From an uncultured Treponema sp. (GTDB lineage Bacteria > Spirochaetota > Spirochaetia > Treponematales > Treponemataceae), in assembly GCA_905236315.1 (NCBI GenBank), contig CAJOPO010000243.1:1-12284 (forward strand): a stretch of 12,284 nucleotides of DNA, in the 5' to 3' direction. A program made the position numbers and the translations under genes. The notes below the pieces were generated by a model. The model saw nothing but the letters and a program-made list of their open reading frames with translations. It searched no databases and had not been told where the DNA came from. Of this stretch, positions 1 through 7,664 are shown in pieces; position 1 is the first letter of the stretch; every line of letters begins with the position of its first letter.

Positions 1-1727
1 GTAGACCACTAACAGATACTATTTTATTATTATGGGAAAGCACAGGCTATAAATACGAACTATATCTTAATTCAACAACTAATTTATATGCAGAACAATA
101 TGATATGTTGTTTGAACTCGCTCGTACCTGTGATATGGAAAACAAAACTGTTGCTTGGTTTATAGATACACTTGCACTATTAAAAGATGATGAAAATAAT
201 GATGAAATGTCTGCAAAAGAAACTTCTTATCCTATAGAAAAGGAATCTAGTGTAGAGATAATGACAATTCATAAAAGCAAGGGCTTAGAGTTTGATTATG
301 TGTTTGTTTATGGCTGTACAGGAGTAAAACAAGCAGGAAATCGTGATAGTATATTCTATGAGGAAGATACAGGGCTTTCTATAAAACCAGAAAAAGGAGT
401 TTCTAATTTCTTTTATTTACAACAAAGTGTGCTTGCAGAAAAAAAAGAGATTGCAGAGTTTAGACGGCTTGTATATGTTGCAATAACAAGGGCAAAGAAA
501 GAACTTTATGTTACAGGCTCCATTACAGATAGTGTGTCTAAAACCGAAGATACTTTGCAAGATTCTTATAAGCAAATAGAACATCAAGTAGTTCGTTATT
601 ATCCCATGTGGCAGAGCCAAGAAAGTGGTAAAGTAGAGTTTAACGAAGGTGCTCCTTTTACATTAACTTTTATCCCCGCCCAAGAATATAGTATATTAAA
701 AAACTTAAAGAAAGAGGATAATATTTATGATACAAGGAAGGCTGTAATAGAAAATATAGATAAAATATATTCAAAAGATTGTACTATAGAATATAACCCA
801 GAAAATATATTACGCTTTACCCCTGATATGTTAAAGGATTATTCTAAGCGAGGTGAAAAATTAAACTCTGATATTGCAAAAGAGTTTGAAAAGATTATAA
901 ATCCTATAATACAAAAACATTCAAATAGGCAAAGTCTTTCTAGTGAAGAACCTATAGAAGAAAAGTTTAGCGTGGAAGATGACCTATTGCCAGAGTCTTC
1001 TAACTTTAATGAAGGGGACTTTGGAACTATGGCTCACAGCTGCTTAGAAGCTATAACAAAGGGTGTAACATCTAAGAACTGGTTCCCCCAAGCAAAGCTA
1101 TGTAAAGACTTAGAAGAGAATGAAATATTAGAACTTACAAAGTGTTGTCACCTTATGGCAGAGCGATTTATGGAAAGCCCTATAGGTAAAAGTTATACTA
1201 AAGCAAAAAACATGGGCTTATTTTGTAAGCAAGAATATCAATTTAAAACTATGATAAGCGACTTTATTGTAGCGGGTTCTATAGACTTAATTTTCCAAGA
1301 AGATGAAAACTCTTTTGTTATTGTAGACTATAAAACAGATGATGCTTTAAATGATAAGCGATATGTATATCAACTTGCTTGTTATAGAACTGCTGCTGCT
1401 CGTCTTTTAGGAATAGATGAAAAGCAGATAAAATGTATTTTATACTTTTTGCGCTATGACCATGCTATTGATATTAGTCTAGAAGTTAATAAAGTTTTAG
1501 AGTCAAGTGCAGAGAATACTAAAATATATAAAAGGTTTATAACACATCATAAAAACGATGGACTTGTTGATTTAGTTGCAAAAGATTTTTGCTTAAAAAA
1601 AGATGAAGCGCGTCAAAAATTATCCGAAAGCAATTTAGGAAAGAGAATAAACGAATGTGATGAGGAATATATATATAAGTCTAAAGAATATCTATACGAA
1701 CTTTTTTGTAAAGAAATAGCTAATTAG
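1..1727 (+). CDS. AddA/RecB-type UvrD-family helicase-nuclease, C-terminal part (5' truncated by window edge)
   Basis: The reading frame is open from base 3, so the gene starts upstream of the window; 574 residues are visible, against about 1,200 for a whole AddA or RecB. In this numbering, residues 88-96 (TIHKSKGLE) are superfamily-1 helicase motif V and residues 154-166 (RRLVYVAITRAKK) are motif VI, whose arginines contact ATP. A RecB-family nuclease domain follows: GTMAHS with His345, the E of QEYQF near 411, Asp428 (SIDLIF), DYK at 442-444, and QLACY at 457-461. Helicase followed by nuclease is the architecture of AddA and RecB, which unwind and trim double-strand ends to load RecA. The AddB/RecC partner would be expected outside the window, probably upstream. 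All nuclease residues are present, so this half looks functional. The visible part cannot separate AddA from RecB, so no symbol is given. It converges on the next gene and overlaps it by 8 bp. Confidence 0.9.
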   Translation, partial: RPLTDTILLLWESTGYKYELYLNSTTNLYAEQYDMLFELARTCDMENKTVAWFIDTLALLKDDENNDEMSAKETSYPIEKESSVEIMTIHKSKGLEFDYVFVYGCTGVKQAGNRDSIFYEEDTGLSIKPEKGVSNFFYLQQSVLAEKKEIAEFRRLVYVAITRAKKELYVTGSITDSVSKTEDTLQDSYKQIEHQVVRYYPMWQSQESGKVEFNEGAPFTLTFIPAQEYSILKNLKKEDNIYDTRKAVIENIDKIYSKDCTIEYNPENILRFTPDMLKDYSKRGEKLNSDIAKEFEKIINPIIQKHSNRQSLSSEEPIEEKFSVEDDLLPESSNFNEGDFGTMAHSCLEAITKGVTSKNWFPQAKLCKDLEENEILELTKCCHLMAERFMESPIGKSYTKAKNMGLFCKQEYQFKTMISDFIVAGSIDLIFQEDENSFVIVDYKTDDALNDKRYVYQLACYRTAAARLLGIDEKQIKCILYFLRYDHAIDISLEVNKVLESSAENTKIYKRFITHHKNDGLVDLVAKDFCLKKDEARQKLSESNLGKRINECDEEYIYKSKEYLYELFCKEIAN

Positions 1728-2298
1728 CAGGATAGAAAGCCTCTTGCACAGCCCCCATAACTTCTTTGTCTTGATAAGAAAAGGCAAAGGTCTTAAAGGG
1801 GCTAAACTGCAAAGTAAAGACTGTTTGCATATTCTCTTCTTGTGATACCAATTCAGGTACAAAGTCTTTTATATTCTGTGCAAAAATAAGCCAGCATTGT
1901 AAATATATAAATTGTCCGCCTGTAGTATAGCAGTCTTTACTTGTTAGTGGGCTATGAATGTCTGTAAGTTTTATAAAGGTATTAATATCTCCTATAGAAG
2001 AATTAGCTTCTCTTACAGCTTTAAATAAATTATATGCTCTTAAAAGATTTTGCTCATCACAATCAATGGATGCTGCGATGGGGGAGTTTTTCCCTAATGT
2101 TTTATAAGGATTTAAATATTTTGAATATTCGGCTACTATAGAGGCATTATAATCTTGTTCACGAATCTGTATTTTCTTTTGAATTATATCATTTTCGTGA
2201 ATAATACGAGGTTTAGATTTATCTATTGCTTGAGGAGAGCGTTCAAATTTATGAATGAATTGATTAAAAGCTTCTGCCGCAGTCATCTTTCCTGCCAT
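1720..2298 (-). CDS. Conserved-looking hypothetical protein, 192 aa
   Basis: I do not recognise this protein. It is a soluble-looking, mixed alpha/beta protein with no signal peptide or membrane segment, no obvious catalytic motif and few cysteines. It opens MAGKMTAAEAFNQFIHKFER and has an aromatic-rich C-terminal third (around GGQFIYLQCWLIF and FTLQFSPFKTFAFSYQ) that is probably beta-strands. I chose the ATG at 2298 because a GGGG ribosome binding site ends 6 nt before it and a promoter lies just upstream; an in-frame TTG at 2310 would add four residues but has no binding site. The gene appears monocistronic. It converges on the helicase-nuclease gene, and the stop codons of both lie in the palindrome CTAATTAG at 1720-1727. 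A housekeeping or lineage-specific role is possible, but nothing in the sequence assigns one. Confidence 0.75.
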   Translation of the reverse strand: MAGKMTAAEAFNQFIHKFERSPQAIDKSKPRIIHENDIIQKKIQIREQDYNASIVAEYSKYLNPYKTLGKNSPIAASIDCDEQNLLRAYNLFKAVREANSSIGDINTFIKLTDIHSPLTSKDCYTTGGQFIYLQCWLIFAQNIKDFVPELVSQEENMQTVFTLQFSPFKTFAFSYQDKEVMGAVQEAFYPAN

Positions 2299-2304
2299 AC
2301 AATA

Positions 2305-2308
2305 CCCC
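2305..2308 (-). promoter_or_regulatory. Ribosome binding site for the 192-aa protein
   Basis: GGGG on the minus strand, six bases before the ATG at 2298. It lies inside the longer TTG-initiated frame, and so argues for the shorter start. Confidence 0.5.
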
Positions 2309-2330
2309 AAATTATTATCGGCATATATTT

Positions 2331-2358
2331 AGTATAATCTTTAGAGATTTTTACACAA
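2331..2358 (-). promoter_or_regulatory. Sigma-70-type promoter for the 192-aa protein
   Basis: On the minus strand, TTGTGT (2358-2353) and TATACT (2336-2331) are separated by 16 bp. Predicted +1 is near 2324, giving a leader of about 26 nt. The spacer holds an interrupted palindrome, AATCT-TTAG-AGATT on the + strand (2336-2349), which overlaps the first base of the -10 box and could be an operator. The promoter is inferred from consensus; the palindrome is directly visible. Confidence 0.5.
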
Positions 2359-2383
2359 AATCATAAGAAAAATAAGGTGATAA

Positions 2384-5245
2384 TCATTTAGAGTCTACAG
2401 ATGTTACAACAAAGGGGGGAGTTTCTGGAAAATATTTTTTTAATACGTTTTCAAAATCTGCCTTTGTAGAAGAACTCAATGCCGTATACATGTCTAAATA
2501 TAATAGAGGATTATTGCTTTCATTAATAGAATACTGTAGCAAGATGGCTATGCCTTCATTTGTGTTAGTCTTTTTTAGCTCATTTTGTTGCCACAGTGCC
2601 TTTATATATTCAATGCTTTTATTATCCTGCCCTTCTGCTTGATTTTCTTCAATATCTTGAATAAGCGATTTTAATGCTTTTTTATAGGCATTAGAAAATA
2701 TCTGTAAACGTCTTACCTGCCCTGCTTGTATAATCCCTATAGGCATAGAAAGGGAAGCGGTAAAAGCCTTACAATCAAGCTCTTCGTGTTCAGCCATAGC
2801 AATATCATTAATCCTATTTGCAAGTTCATATAATAATGCATTATAAATCGCTAATTCTGTACAAGAAGAGGGGGCGGTAAAATAATACTGAGCAGGGTCT
2901 AAAAACTCCTTTGTAGGTACAAGCAAGGGTATACCAGAAGGAGCCATCTCTGGAGTCTTTGTTGTTGAATATATATGATGTAATTGCACTCTGCGTGTTT
3001 TATTTATAAATGTAGGGGAGGGAAAATCCTGCTTTATCCTACTTGTTAAAGATTTTAGCACTCCTAAACTTTGTTCTAGTTTTTCTTGTAGGGACTGAAC
3101 TTTTTCTATATTACCCACAATTACCACAGAGTATAAAGAAGCGTCTAAAAGTTGCATATAGGCAAGAGACATAGAATGTAAGTCTGTATTTTTAAGAGGA
3201 AGGGATTCTTGATTGTAATATCTAGCAAAGGAAGTGTCTTTATATAAATAATTAAGTGCATTATATTTTAGTTGCACACTTGGGTCAGAAAGCATTGTGT
3301 TCCAAGAACCTTTTTGCTCTCTTACAAGCCTATCTGCTGTAACCGCTTTTATCTCTCCGTAAATTAGGGCTTGAGAAAGGGCTTGTAGAACGCTTGCTGT
3401 GTCTTCATATAAACATTCCATAGTTATGTAAGAAACTGTTTCTTCTGTCCAGGCTTTAATATTTACAGATCTAGACATTTTATCATATAGTTTTGCAAGT
3501 TCTTGCTGTGTGTTTCTTGCTAAATAGTTTATTATTACAGTTCTAAGTAAATGTTCATCTACAGGAGAAGAAAGTTCACCTCCTTTTATACATACAGAGA
3601 TAAAAACTGTTTGAGAATCCTTCCTTGTATAATACGTTATGGGAATACCATTTTTTAGAGAACTTTCTTCTATATTAGCCATATTCATTCTATAAAAAAT
3701 TTGGTCTGCTGTTAAAGTAGAATCACTTTCTATTTGCTTTATTAAAGAATTCTCTTCTTTTGCTACATTTTCTACAATGCTTTCTGCTTGATTATGATAC
3801 CAAGAAGCATTTTGCCTTGTTACCCTTTCATATCCTGCTTGCTCAAAATCTTCTTTATATTGTTCATAAACGCTATCGTTTACAAGTAAAAATACAAAAG
3901 GCTCTTGTTCATAAAGACTGTTAGAAGTTTGCTCCATCTCTATATCTTGTATAGTGTTTTCCATATCCAAAAAAAGTCTATAGCAGTTTGCACTATCCGT
4001 ATTTAGAGTTAAAGCCCAAAAATCTGCAATGGAGTCCATCTCAATGGCTGAATAAGCTGTTTGTTTTCTAAAACTTGCCTTTACAGCGTTTTTTGCCATA
4101 GCAAAGTTATTCTCTAAAAAACTGTATTCTTTTATGTGCTTTACAAAGGCTTCGCTCTGTGCTATAGGGCTAGGGCTTATATCTGGCTTTATAAAAGATT
4201 CGTCTTTGGTAAATGAATATGGTTTTTCTAGCAATGCTTGAAATATTAACCTAGATTTTTTACCATAATTTGCACTCTGTACAGACATATAATCTGCTGA
4301 ACGCAAGGCTACAATGTCGTCTTTAAGTTCATTTTTTACAAGACTATCTTGCGCTAGATTAAACATTGCAGAAAGAATAGCATTTTGTTCTACAGAAAAG
4401 TTAGTGTATTGAACTACAAGTTGTGTTAAATCGCTACTAAAAGCACTGTCTGTGAGAACAAACTTTTTTTGCACTTCATCGCCCGTTTCTAACTTTTCTT
4501 CTATATTATTAGAAACCGTATTTTCTATATTTTGAGAGTTAGACTGCCATAAAGAAAAAGCCTGCTCTGCCATATTATAAAATCTTTCTTTAGATATGGG
4601 GCCAGAGGCAAAGATTGCACAATTAGTGGGAATATAATATAAGCGGGCAATGTCTGTAATGATTGCTCTAACTTGGGCAGCTGTCATATTTGCAAAAAGT
4701 GGTGCATAAACTCCTGATTCGATAGTCCATGGGGCCTCACTAAATACTCTAGAATCTATGGCAGCGTTTATAAACCCTGTTGTACTTTTTGAATATTCCA
4801 TAACCTGCATCTTAAAATCATTATAAACCTTTTCTATTATGCTATCTTCTAATTCAACTGTTACAAGGCTCTGATACAAAGCGTTTAAGAAGTCTTTTAA
4901 TAGTTCATAGGGAACATCTGCATAAAATACTGCACTATTTGCTTTACATTCTGCATTTAATTCTATTGTCTTAAAAATATTGTATCCTTTTTGCTCCGCT
5001 ATGTATTTAAATAATTGTACATAAAGAGGAAAAAAGCCTGCGTTATATTGTGTTTGGGCTGAATACCCTGCTTTTCTGCATACAAATGAAACATGCACTA
5101 GGGCAGAGCTAAAGTCTTCTTTTGTAAAGACCGAAAGACCGTTTTGCATAGTTGAAATATATAAAGGATTTTCTTCTTGTGCTTTTAAAAATGTTATATT
5201 GCAACTAAATATTAGCAAGAAGATAAGTAAAATTTTTGTCTTCAT
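2384..5245 (-). CDS. Exported two-domain M16 (insulinase-like) protein lacking the zinc motif
   Basis: A 953-aa protein with two M16-type halves. The first (about residues 35-480) opens STMQNGLSVFTKED, the second (from about 540) SSLKNGIPITYYTRKD; both resemble the first strands of M16 peptidases. In active members a HxxEH zinc motif follows about 30 residues later. Here the equivalent stretches read NAGFFPLYVQLF (residues 68-79) and SSPVDEHLLRTVIINYL, so neither half has it and the protein is probably a non-catalytic or substrate-binding M16 homologue. I chose ATG 5245, not the in-frame ATG at 5281, because it gives a clean signal peptide: MKTK, a hydrophobic core, then LLIFSC, a relaxed spirochaetal-type lipobox with Cys15, or alternatively an AQ|EE signal peptidase I site near 23. 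A periplasmic or outer-membrane-anchored location is inferred. No Shine-Dalgarno precedes this start. The gene is divergent from the DUF4954 gene. Confidence 0.8.
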   Translation of the reverse strand: MKTKILLIFLLIFSCNITFLKAQEENPLYISTMQNGLSVFTKEDFSSALVHVSFVCRKAGYSAQTQYNAGFFPLYVQLFKYIAEQKGYNIFKTIELNAECKANSAVFYADVPYELLKDFLNALYQSLVTVELEDSIIEKVYNDFKMQVMEYSKSTTGFINAAIDSRVFSEAPWTIESGVYAPLFANMTAAQVRAIITDIARLYYIPTNCAIFASGPISKERFYNMAEQAFSLWQSNSQNIENTVSNNIEEKLETGDEVQKKFVLTDSAFSSDLTQLVVQYTNFSVEQNAILSAMFNLAQDSLVKNELKDDIVALRSADYMSVQSANYGKKSRLIFQALLEKPYSFTKDESFIKPDISPSPIAQSEAFVKHIKEYSFLENNFAMAKNAVKASFRKQTAYSAIEMDSIADFWALTLNTDSANCYRLFLDMENTIQDIEMEQTSNSLYEQEPFVFLLVNDSVYEQYKEDFEQAGYERVTRQNASWYHNQAESIVENVAKEENSLIKQIESDSTLTADQIFYRMNMANIEESSLKNGIPITYYTRKDSQTVFISVCIKGGELSSPVDEHLLRTVIINYLARNTQQELAKLYDKMSRSVNIKAWTEETVSYITMECLYEDTASVLQALSQALIYGEIKAVTADRLVREQKGSWNTMLSDPSVQLKYNALNYLYKDTSFARYYNQESLPLKNTDLHSMSLAYMQLLDASLYSVVIVGNIEKVQSLQEKLEQSLGVLKSLTSRIKQDFPSPTFINKTRRVQLHHIYSTTKTPEMAPSGIPLLVPTKEFLDPAQYYFTAPSSCTELAIYNALLYELANRINDIAMAEHEELDCKAFTASLSMPIGIIQAGQVRRLQIFSNAYKKALKSLIQDIEENQAEGQDNKSIEYIKALWQQNELKKTNTNEGIAILLQYSINESNNPLLYLDMYTALSSSTKADFENVLKKYFPETPPFVVTSVDSK

Positions 5246-5252
5246 TGCAATA

Positions 5253-5261
5253 AGTATATCA
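5253..5261 (-). promoter_or_regulatory. Extended -10 promoter element, leaderless start of the M16-like gene
   Basis: On the minus strand, TGATATACT combines a TATACT -10 box with the TGn extension. No good -35 is visible at 16-18 bp. The predicted +1 (about 5246) is one base before the ATG at 5245, so the mRNA would be essentially leaderless, in keeping with the missing Shine-Dalgarno. Confidence 0.4.
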
Positions 5262-5265
5262 TAAA

Positions 5266-5294
5266 TTGTATTTAAATACATAATTAAATATGCT
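5266..5294 (+). promoter_or_regulatory. Possible weak promoter for the DUF4954 gene
   Basis: TTGTAT (5266-5271) and TATGCT (5289-5294) are 17 bp apart; each matches consensus only partly. It overlaps the divergent promoter region of the M16-like gene within a 75-bp intergenic space, so the two may be co-regulated. TAAAAT at 5294-5299 is an alternative -10 box. Confidence 0.3.
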
Positions 5295-5309
5295 AAAATG
5301 CCTAACCAT

Positions 5310-5314
5310 AAGGA
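5310..5314 (+). promoter_or_regulatory. Ribosome binding site of the DUF4954 gene
   Basis: AAGGA ends six bases before the ATG at 5321 and fixes that start. It contrasts with several other genes here, which have no such site. Confidence 0.7.
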
Positions 5315-5320
5315 TAGAAT

Positions 5321-7555
5321 ATGCTAGAAGTAACACTAATTTCTTCAAATGATAAAGAAATATTACCTCCACAGGAACTTTTAAAGAATAAACGTCATCT
5401 TACTGCAAAAGAAGTATATACACTCATACAAAATAGAAACACAAGTTCAGATTCAGACTGGCAAAACATATATGTAAGCAATGTACCAGGAGAATTTTGC
5501 GCTGAACAGATAATACAAAGTGAGTTTTTGGGCTATGTTGTTTTGGGAGCTATCCGCCCTGCTGTGTTAAAATATCATGATTTGGAACTAAAAACAGGCA
5601 TATATCGTTCTGTATTAAATAATGTGGTTACAGGCGATGATTGCGTTCTTCATAATGTAAGCTATATAAGCAATTATAGGCTTGGTAGCAGGGTAATGCT
5701 GTTTAATATTCAAGAGATGAGTTGCACAAATCATTCCAAATTTGGAGAAGGTCTTCTTAAAGGTAGTGAGGGGGAAGAAAACCGAATATGGATTGGAGTT
5801 GGCAATGAAAACGGAGAAAGAGGTATCTTGCCTTTTAAGGATATGATAACAGCGGATGCTTATTTGTGGTCGCGCTATAGAGAAGATAAGGCTCTTATGA
5901 GTCGTTTTGTAGAACTTACTGAATATGGCAATGATAGAAGTAAACCCACTTATGGCATAGTAGAAAGTGATGTTGTTATAAAAAACTGCACTTTGCTAAA
6001 AGATGTGTGGATTGGTAGCAATGCATACATAAAGGGAGCCTTTAAGCTAAAGAATATTACAGTTCTTTCTTCTGAAGAAGAACCTAGCCAGATAGGCGAG
6101 GGAGTGGAAATGGTAAACGGCATAATGGGCTATGGTAGCCATGTGTTTTATCAAGCCGTTGCTGTTCGCTTTGTTATAGGTAGGAACTGTCATCTAAAAT
6201 ATGGGGCGCGCCTTTTAAACTCTGTACTTGGTGATAATTCCACTGTTTCTTGCTGTGAGCTTTTAAATAACTTAATATTCCCCTTCCATGAACAGCATCA
6301 TAACTCTTCTTTCTTAATTGCAGCAACTATACAGGGGCAAAGCAATATTGCTAGTGCGGCTACCATTGGTTCCAATCATAATTCTCGCTCTCCTGATGGA
6401 GAAATGATTGCGGGGCGTGGGTTCTGGCCTGGTTTGTGTTCGGACTTTAAGTATGATTCTAAGTTTGCAAGTTTTGTACTTGTAGCAAAGGGAAGCTATC
6501 AGAATGAACTTAATATTACATATCCTTTTAGTCTTTTAGCACCAAGCAATGAAGGTGATTGCTCTGTTCATATTATACCGTGTTATTGGTTTTTGTATAA
6601 TATGTATGCCATTGTGCGCAATAAATATAAGTTTTTAGCCCGTGATAAAAGAGTTGTAAAAGTTCAGAATATAGAAACTAATCCTCTAGCACCAGACACT
6701 ATACAAGAAGTAAAGACTGCCGTTGGTCGCCTTATAGAACTTACGGCGCGCTATCTAACCTTGCCAGAAGACATTTGCTCTCGTATGACAACATTAAATT
6801 ATGACCCTAAACTCCTTAATGACTACAGAAAACGTGCTGCTAGTGCAAGTAATGAGGAAGAACTTTTACAGGTGGCTAAAGATTATTTACATCAAAATCA
6901 ACATTCTCAATTTTTACTTACAGATGACCGCTGCCAGAAACGTTATGGAGCGGTTATTTATAAGGGAAATCAAGGATATAAAGAATATAGACGTATTATA
7001 AAGTATTTTGCTGTAGAAGCTCTAATGGACTGGTGTAAGCAAAATGATTGCAAGGCACTTTCTTTAGAAGATTTGCAAAAGATAGAAGGGCTTCCTCTTT
7101 ATACTGAGTGGCTTAATGTGGGCGGACAGGTTATACCCGAAAAGAAAATACAAGAACTATTTAATGCTATAAAGAATAAAGATATTCTTTCTTGGGAGAA
7201 AGTTCATTCATTTTATAATGACTGCATGGAGCATTATGTTGAATATAAGGCTCGCTATGCTTTGTATCTACTTTCGTTTTTATATAGCAAAAATATAGCA
7301 GATTTTACTAAAGAGATTTATTCTGATATTACTAAAGATGTTATATATATGTCTATGAATATGCTAGAGTCTTCTATATCTTCAAGGCAAAAGGATTTTA
7401 CGGACTTCTTTAGAACGATTACATTCCGCAATCAAAAAGAAATGGACGCTGTGCTCGGTACAATTAATGATTCTGGCTTCTTAAAAGAATTAAAAGAGTC
7501 TACTGAGAAATTTAATGCAGATTTAGCTGTATTGTTTAGCACGCTATGCGAATAA
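5321..7555 (+). CDS. DUF4954-family left-handed beta-helix protein
   Basis: A 744-aa cytoplasmic protein without signal peptide or membrane segments. Residues about 95-350 contain irregular hexapeptide-type repeats (for example VVTGDDCVLHNV, VVIKNCTLLKDVWIGSNAYIKG, FVIGRNCHLKYGARLLNSVLGDNS) typical of left-handed parallel beta-helix acyl- and nucleotidyl-transferase domains. The conserved block that made me recognise DUF4954 follows: HEQHHNSS (323-330), GSNHNSR (350-356) and GRGFWPGL (365-372). The His/Asn clusters look like an active or ligand site. The C-terminal ~300 residues are largely alpha-helical. DUF4954 proteins occur in spirochaetes and Bacteroidetes; I know of no established function. 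The fold suggests a sugar- or nucleotide-linked transferase, but that is inference. A good ribosome binding site supports the start. The gene is single, divergent from the M16-like gene and convergent with the esterase. Confidence 0.85.
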   Translation: MLEVTLISSNDKEILPPQELLKNKRHLTAKEVYTLIQNRNTSSDSDWQNIYVSNVPGEFCAEQIIQSEFLGYVVLGAIRPAVLKYHDLELKTGIYRSVLNNVVTGDDCVLHNVSYISNYRLGSRVMLFNIQEMSCTNHSKFGEGLLKGSEGEENRIWIGVGNENGERGILPFKDMITADAYLWSRYREDKALMSRFVELTEYGNDRSKPTYGIVESDVVIKNCTLLKDVWIGSNAYIKGAFKLKNITVLSSEEEPSQIGEGVEMVNGIMGYGSHVFYQAVAVRFVIGRNCHLKYGARLLNSVLGDNSTVSCCELLNNLIFPFHEQHHNSSFLIAATIQGQSNIASAATIGSNHNSRSPDGEMIAGRGFWPGLCSDFKYDSKFASFVLVAKGSYQNELNITYPFSLLAPSNEGDCSVHIIPCYWFLYNMYAIVRNKYKFLARDKRVVKVQNIETNPLAPDTIQEVKTAVGRLIELTARYLTLPEDICSRMTTLNYDPKLLNDYRKRAASASNEEELLQVAKDYLHQNQHSQFLLTDDRCQKRYGAVIYKGNQGYKEYRRIIKYFAVEALMDWCKQNDCKALSLEDLQKIEGLPLYTEWLNVGGQVIPEKKIQELFNAIKNKDILSWEKVHSFYNDCMEHYVEYKARYALYLLSFLYSKNIADFTKEIYSDITKDVIYMSMNMLESSISSRQKDFTDFFRTITFRNQKEMDAVLGTINDSGFLKELKESTEKFNADLAVLFSTLCE

Positions 7556-7558
7556 GGG

Positions 7559-7586
7559 GATAGACGATAGGAAATAGAAGATAGAG
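7559..7586. repeat. Four tandem degenerate heptamers, consensus GATAGRN
   Basis: The four contiguous units are GATAGAC, GATAGGA, AATAGAA and GATAGAG. They begin four bases after the DUF4954 stop codon and run directly into the first hairpin. The repeat is plainly visible; whether it is a strand-slippage product or part of a dispersed genome repeat cannot be told from one copy. Confidence 0.65.
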
Positions 7587-7587
7587 A

Positions 7588-7611
7588 GGCTGAGGACTAA
7601 TGTCCCTAGCC
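7588..7611. repeat. Intergenic hairpin 1
   Basis: GGCTGAGGAC pairs with GTCCCTAGCC across a TAAT loop: ten positions with one mismatch and one G-U wobble. It lies between the convergent DUF4954 and esterase genes. No T-run follows on either strand, so it is not a textbook intrinsic terminator, although it could help end or stabilise either transcript. Confidence 0.55.
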
Positions 7612-7617
7612 TGTGTT

Positions 7618-7639
7618 GTCCCGAAGTTATTTCGGGGAC
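7618..7639. repeat. Intergenic hairpin 2
   Basis: GTCCCGAA pairs with TTCGGGGAC around a GTTAT loop: eight pairs with one bulged G. GGACTAAT occurs both at the right side of this hairpin (7636-7643) and in hairpin 1 (7594-7601), and GTCCC also occurs in both, so the two look like related modules. It may act as a bidirectional transcript end for the converging genes; it lacks a strong U-tract. Confidence 0.55.
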
Positions 7640-7664
7640 TAATAGCATAACGTTTGTAATATTT

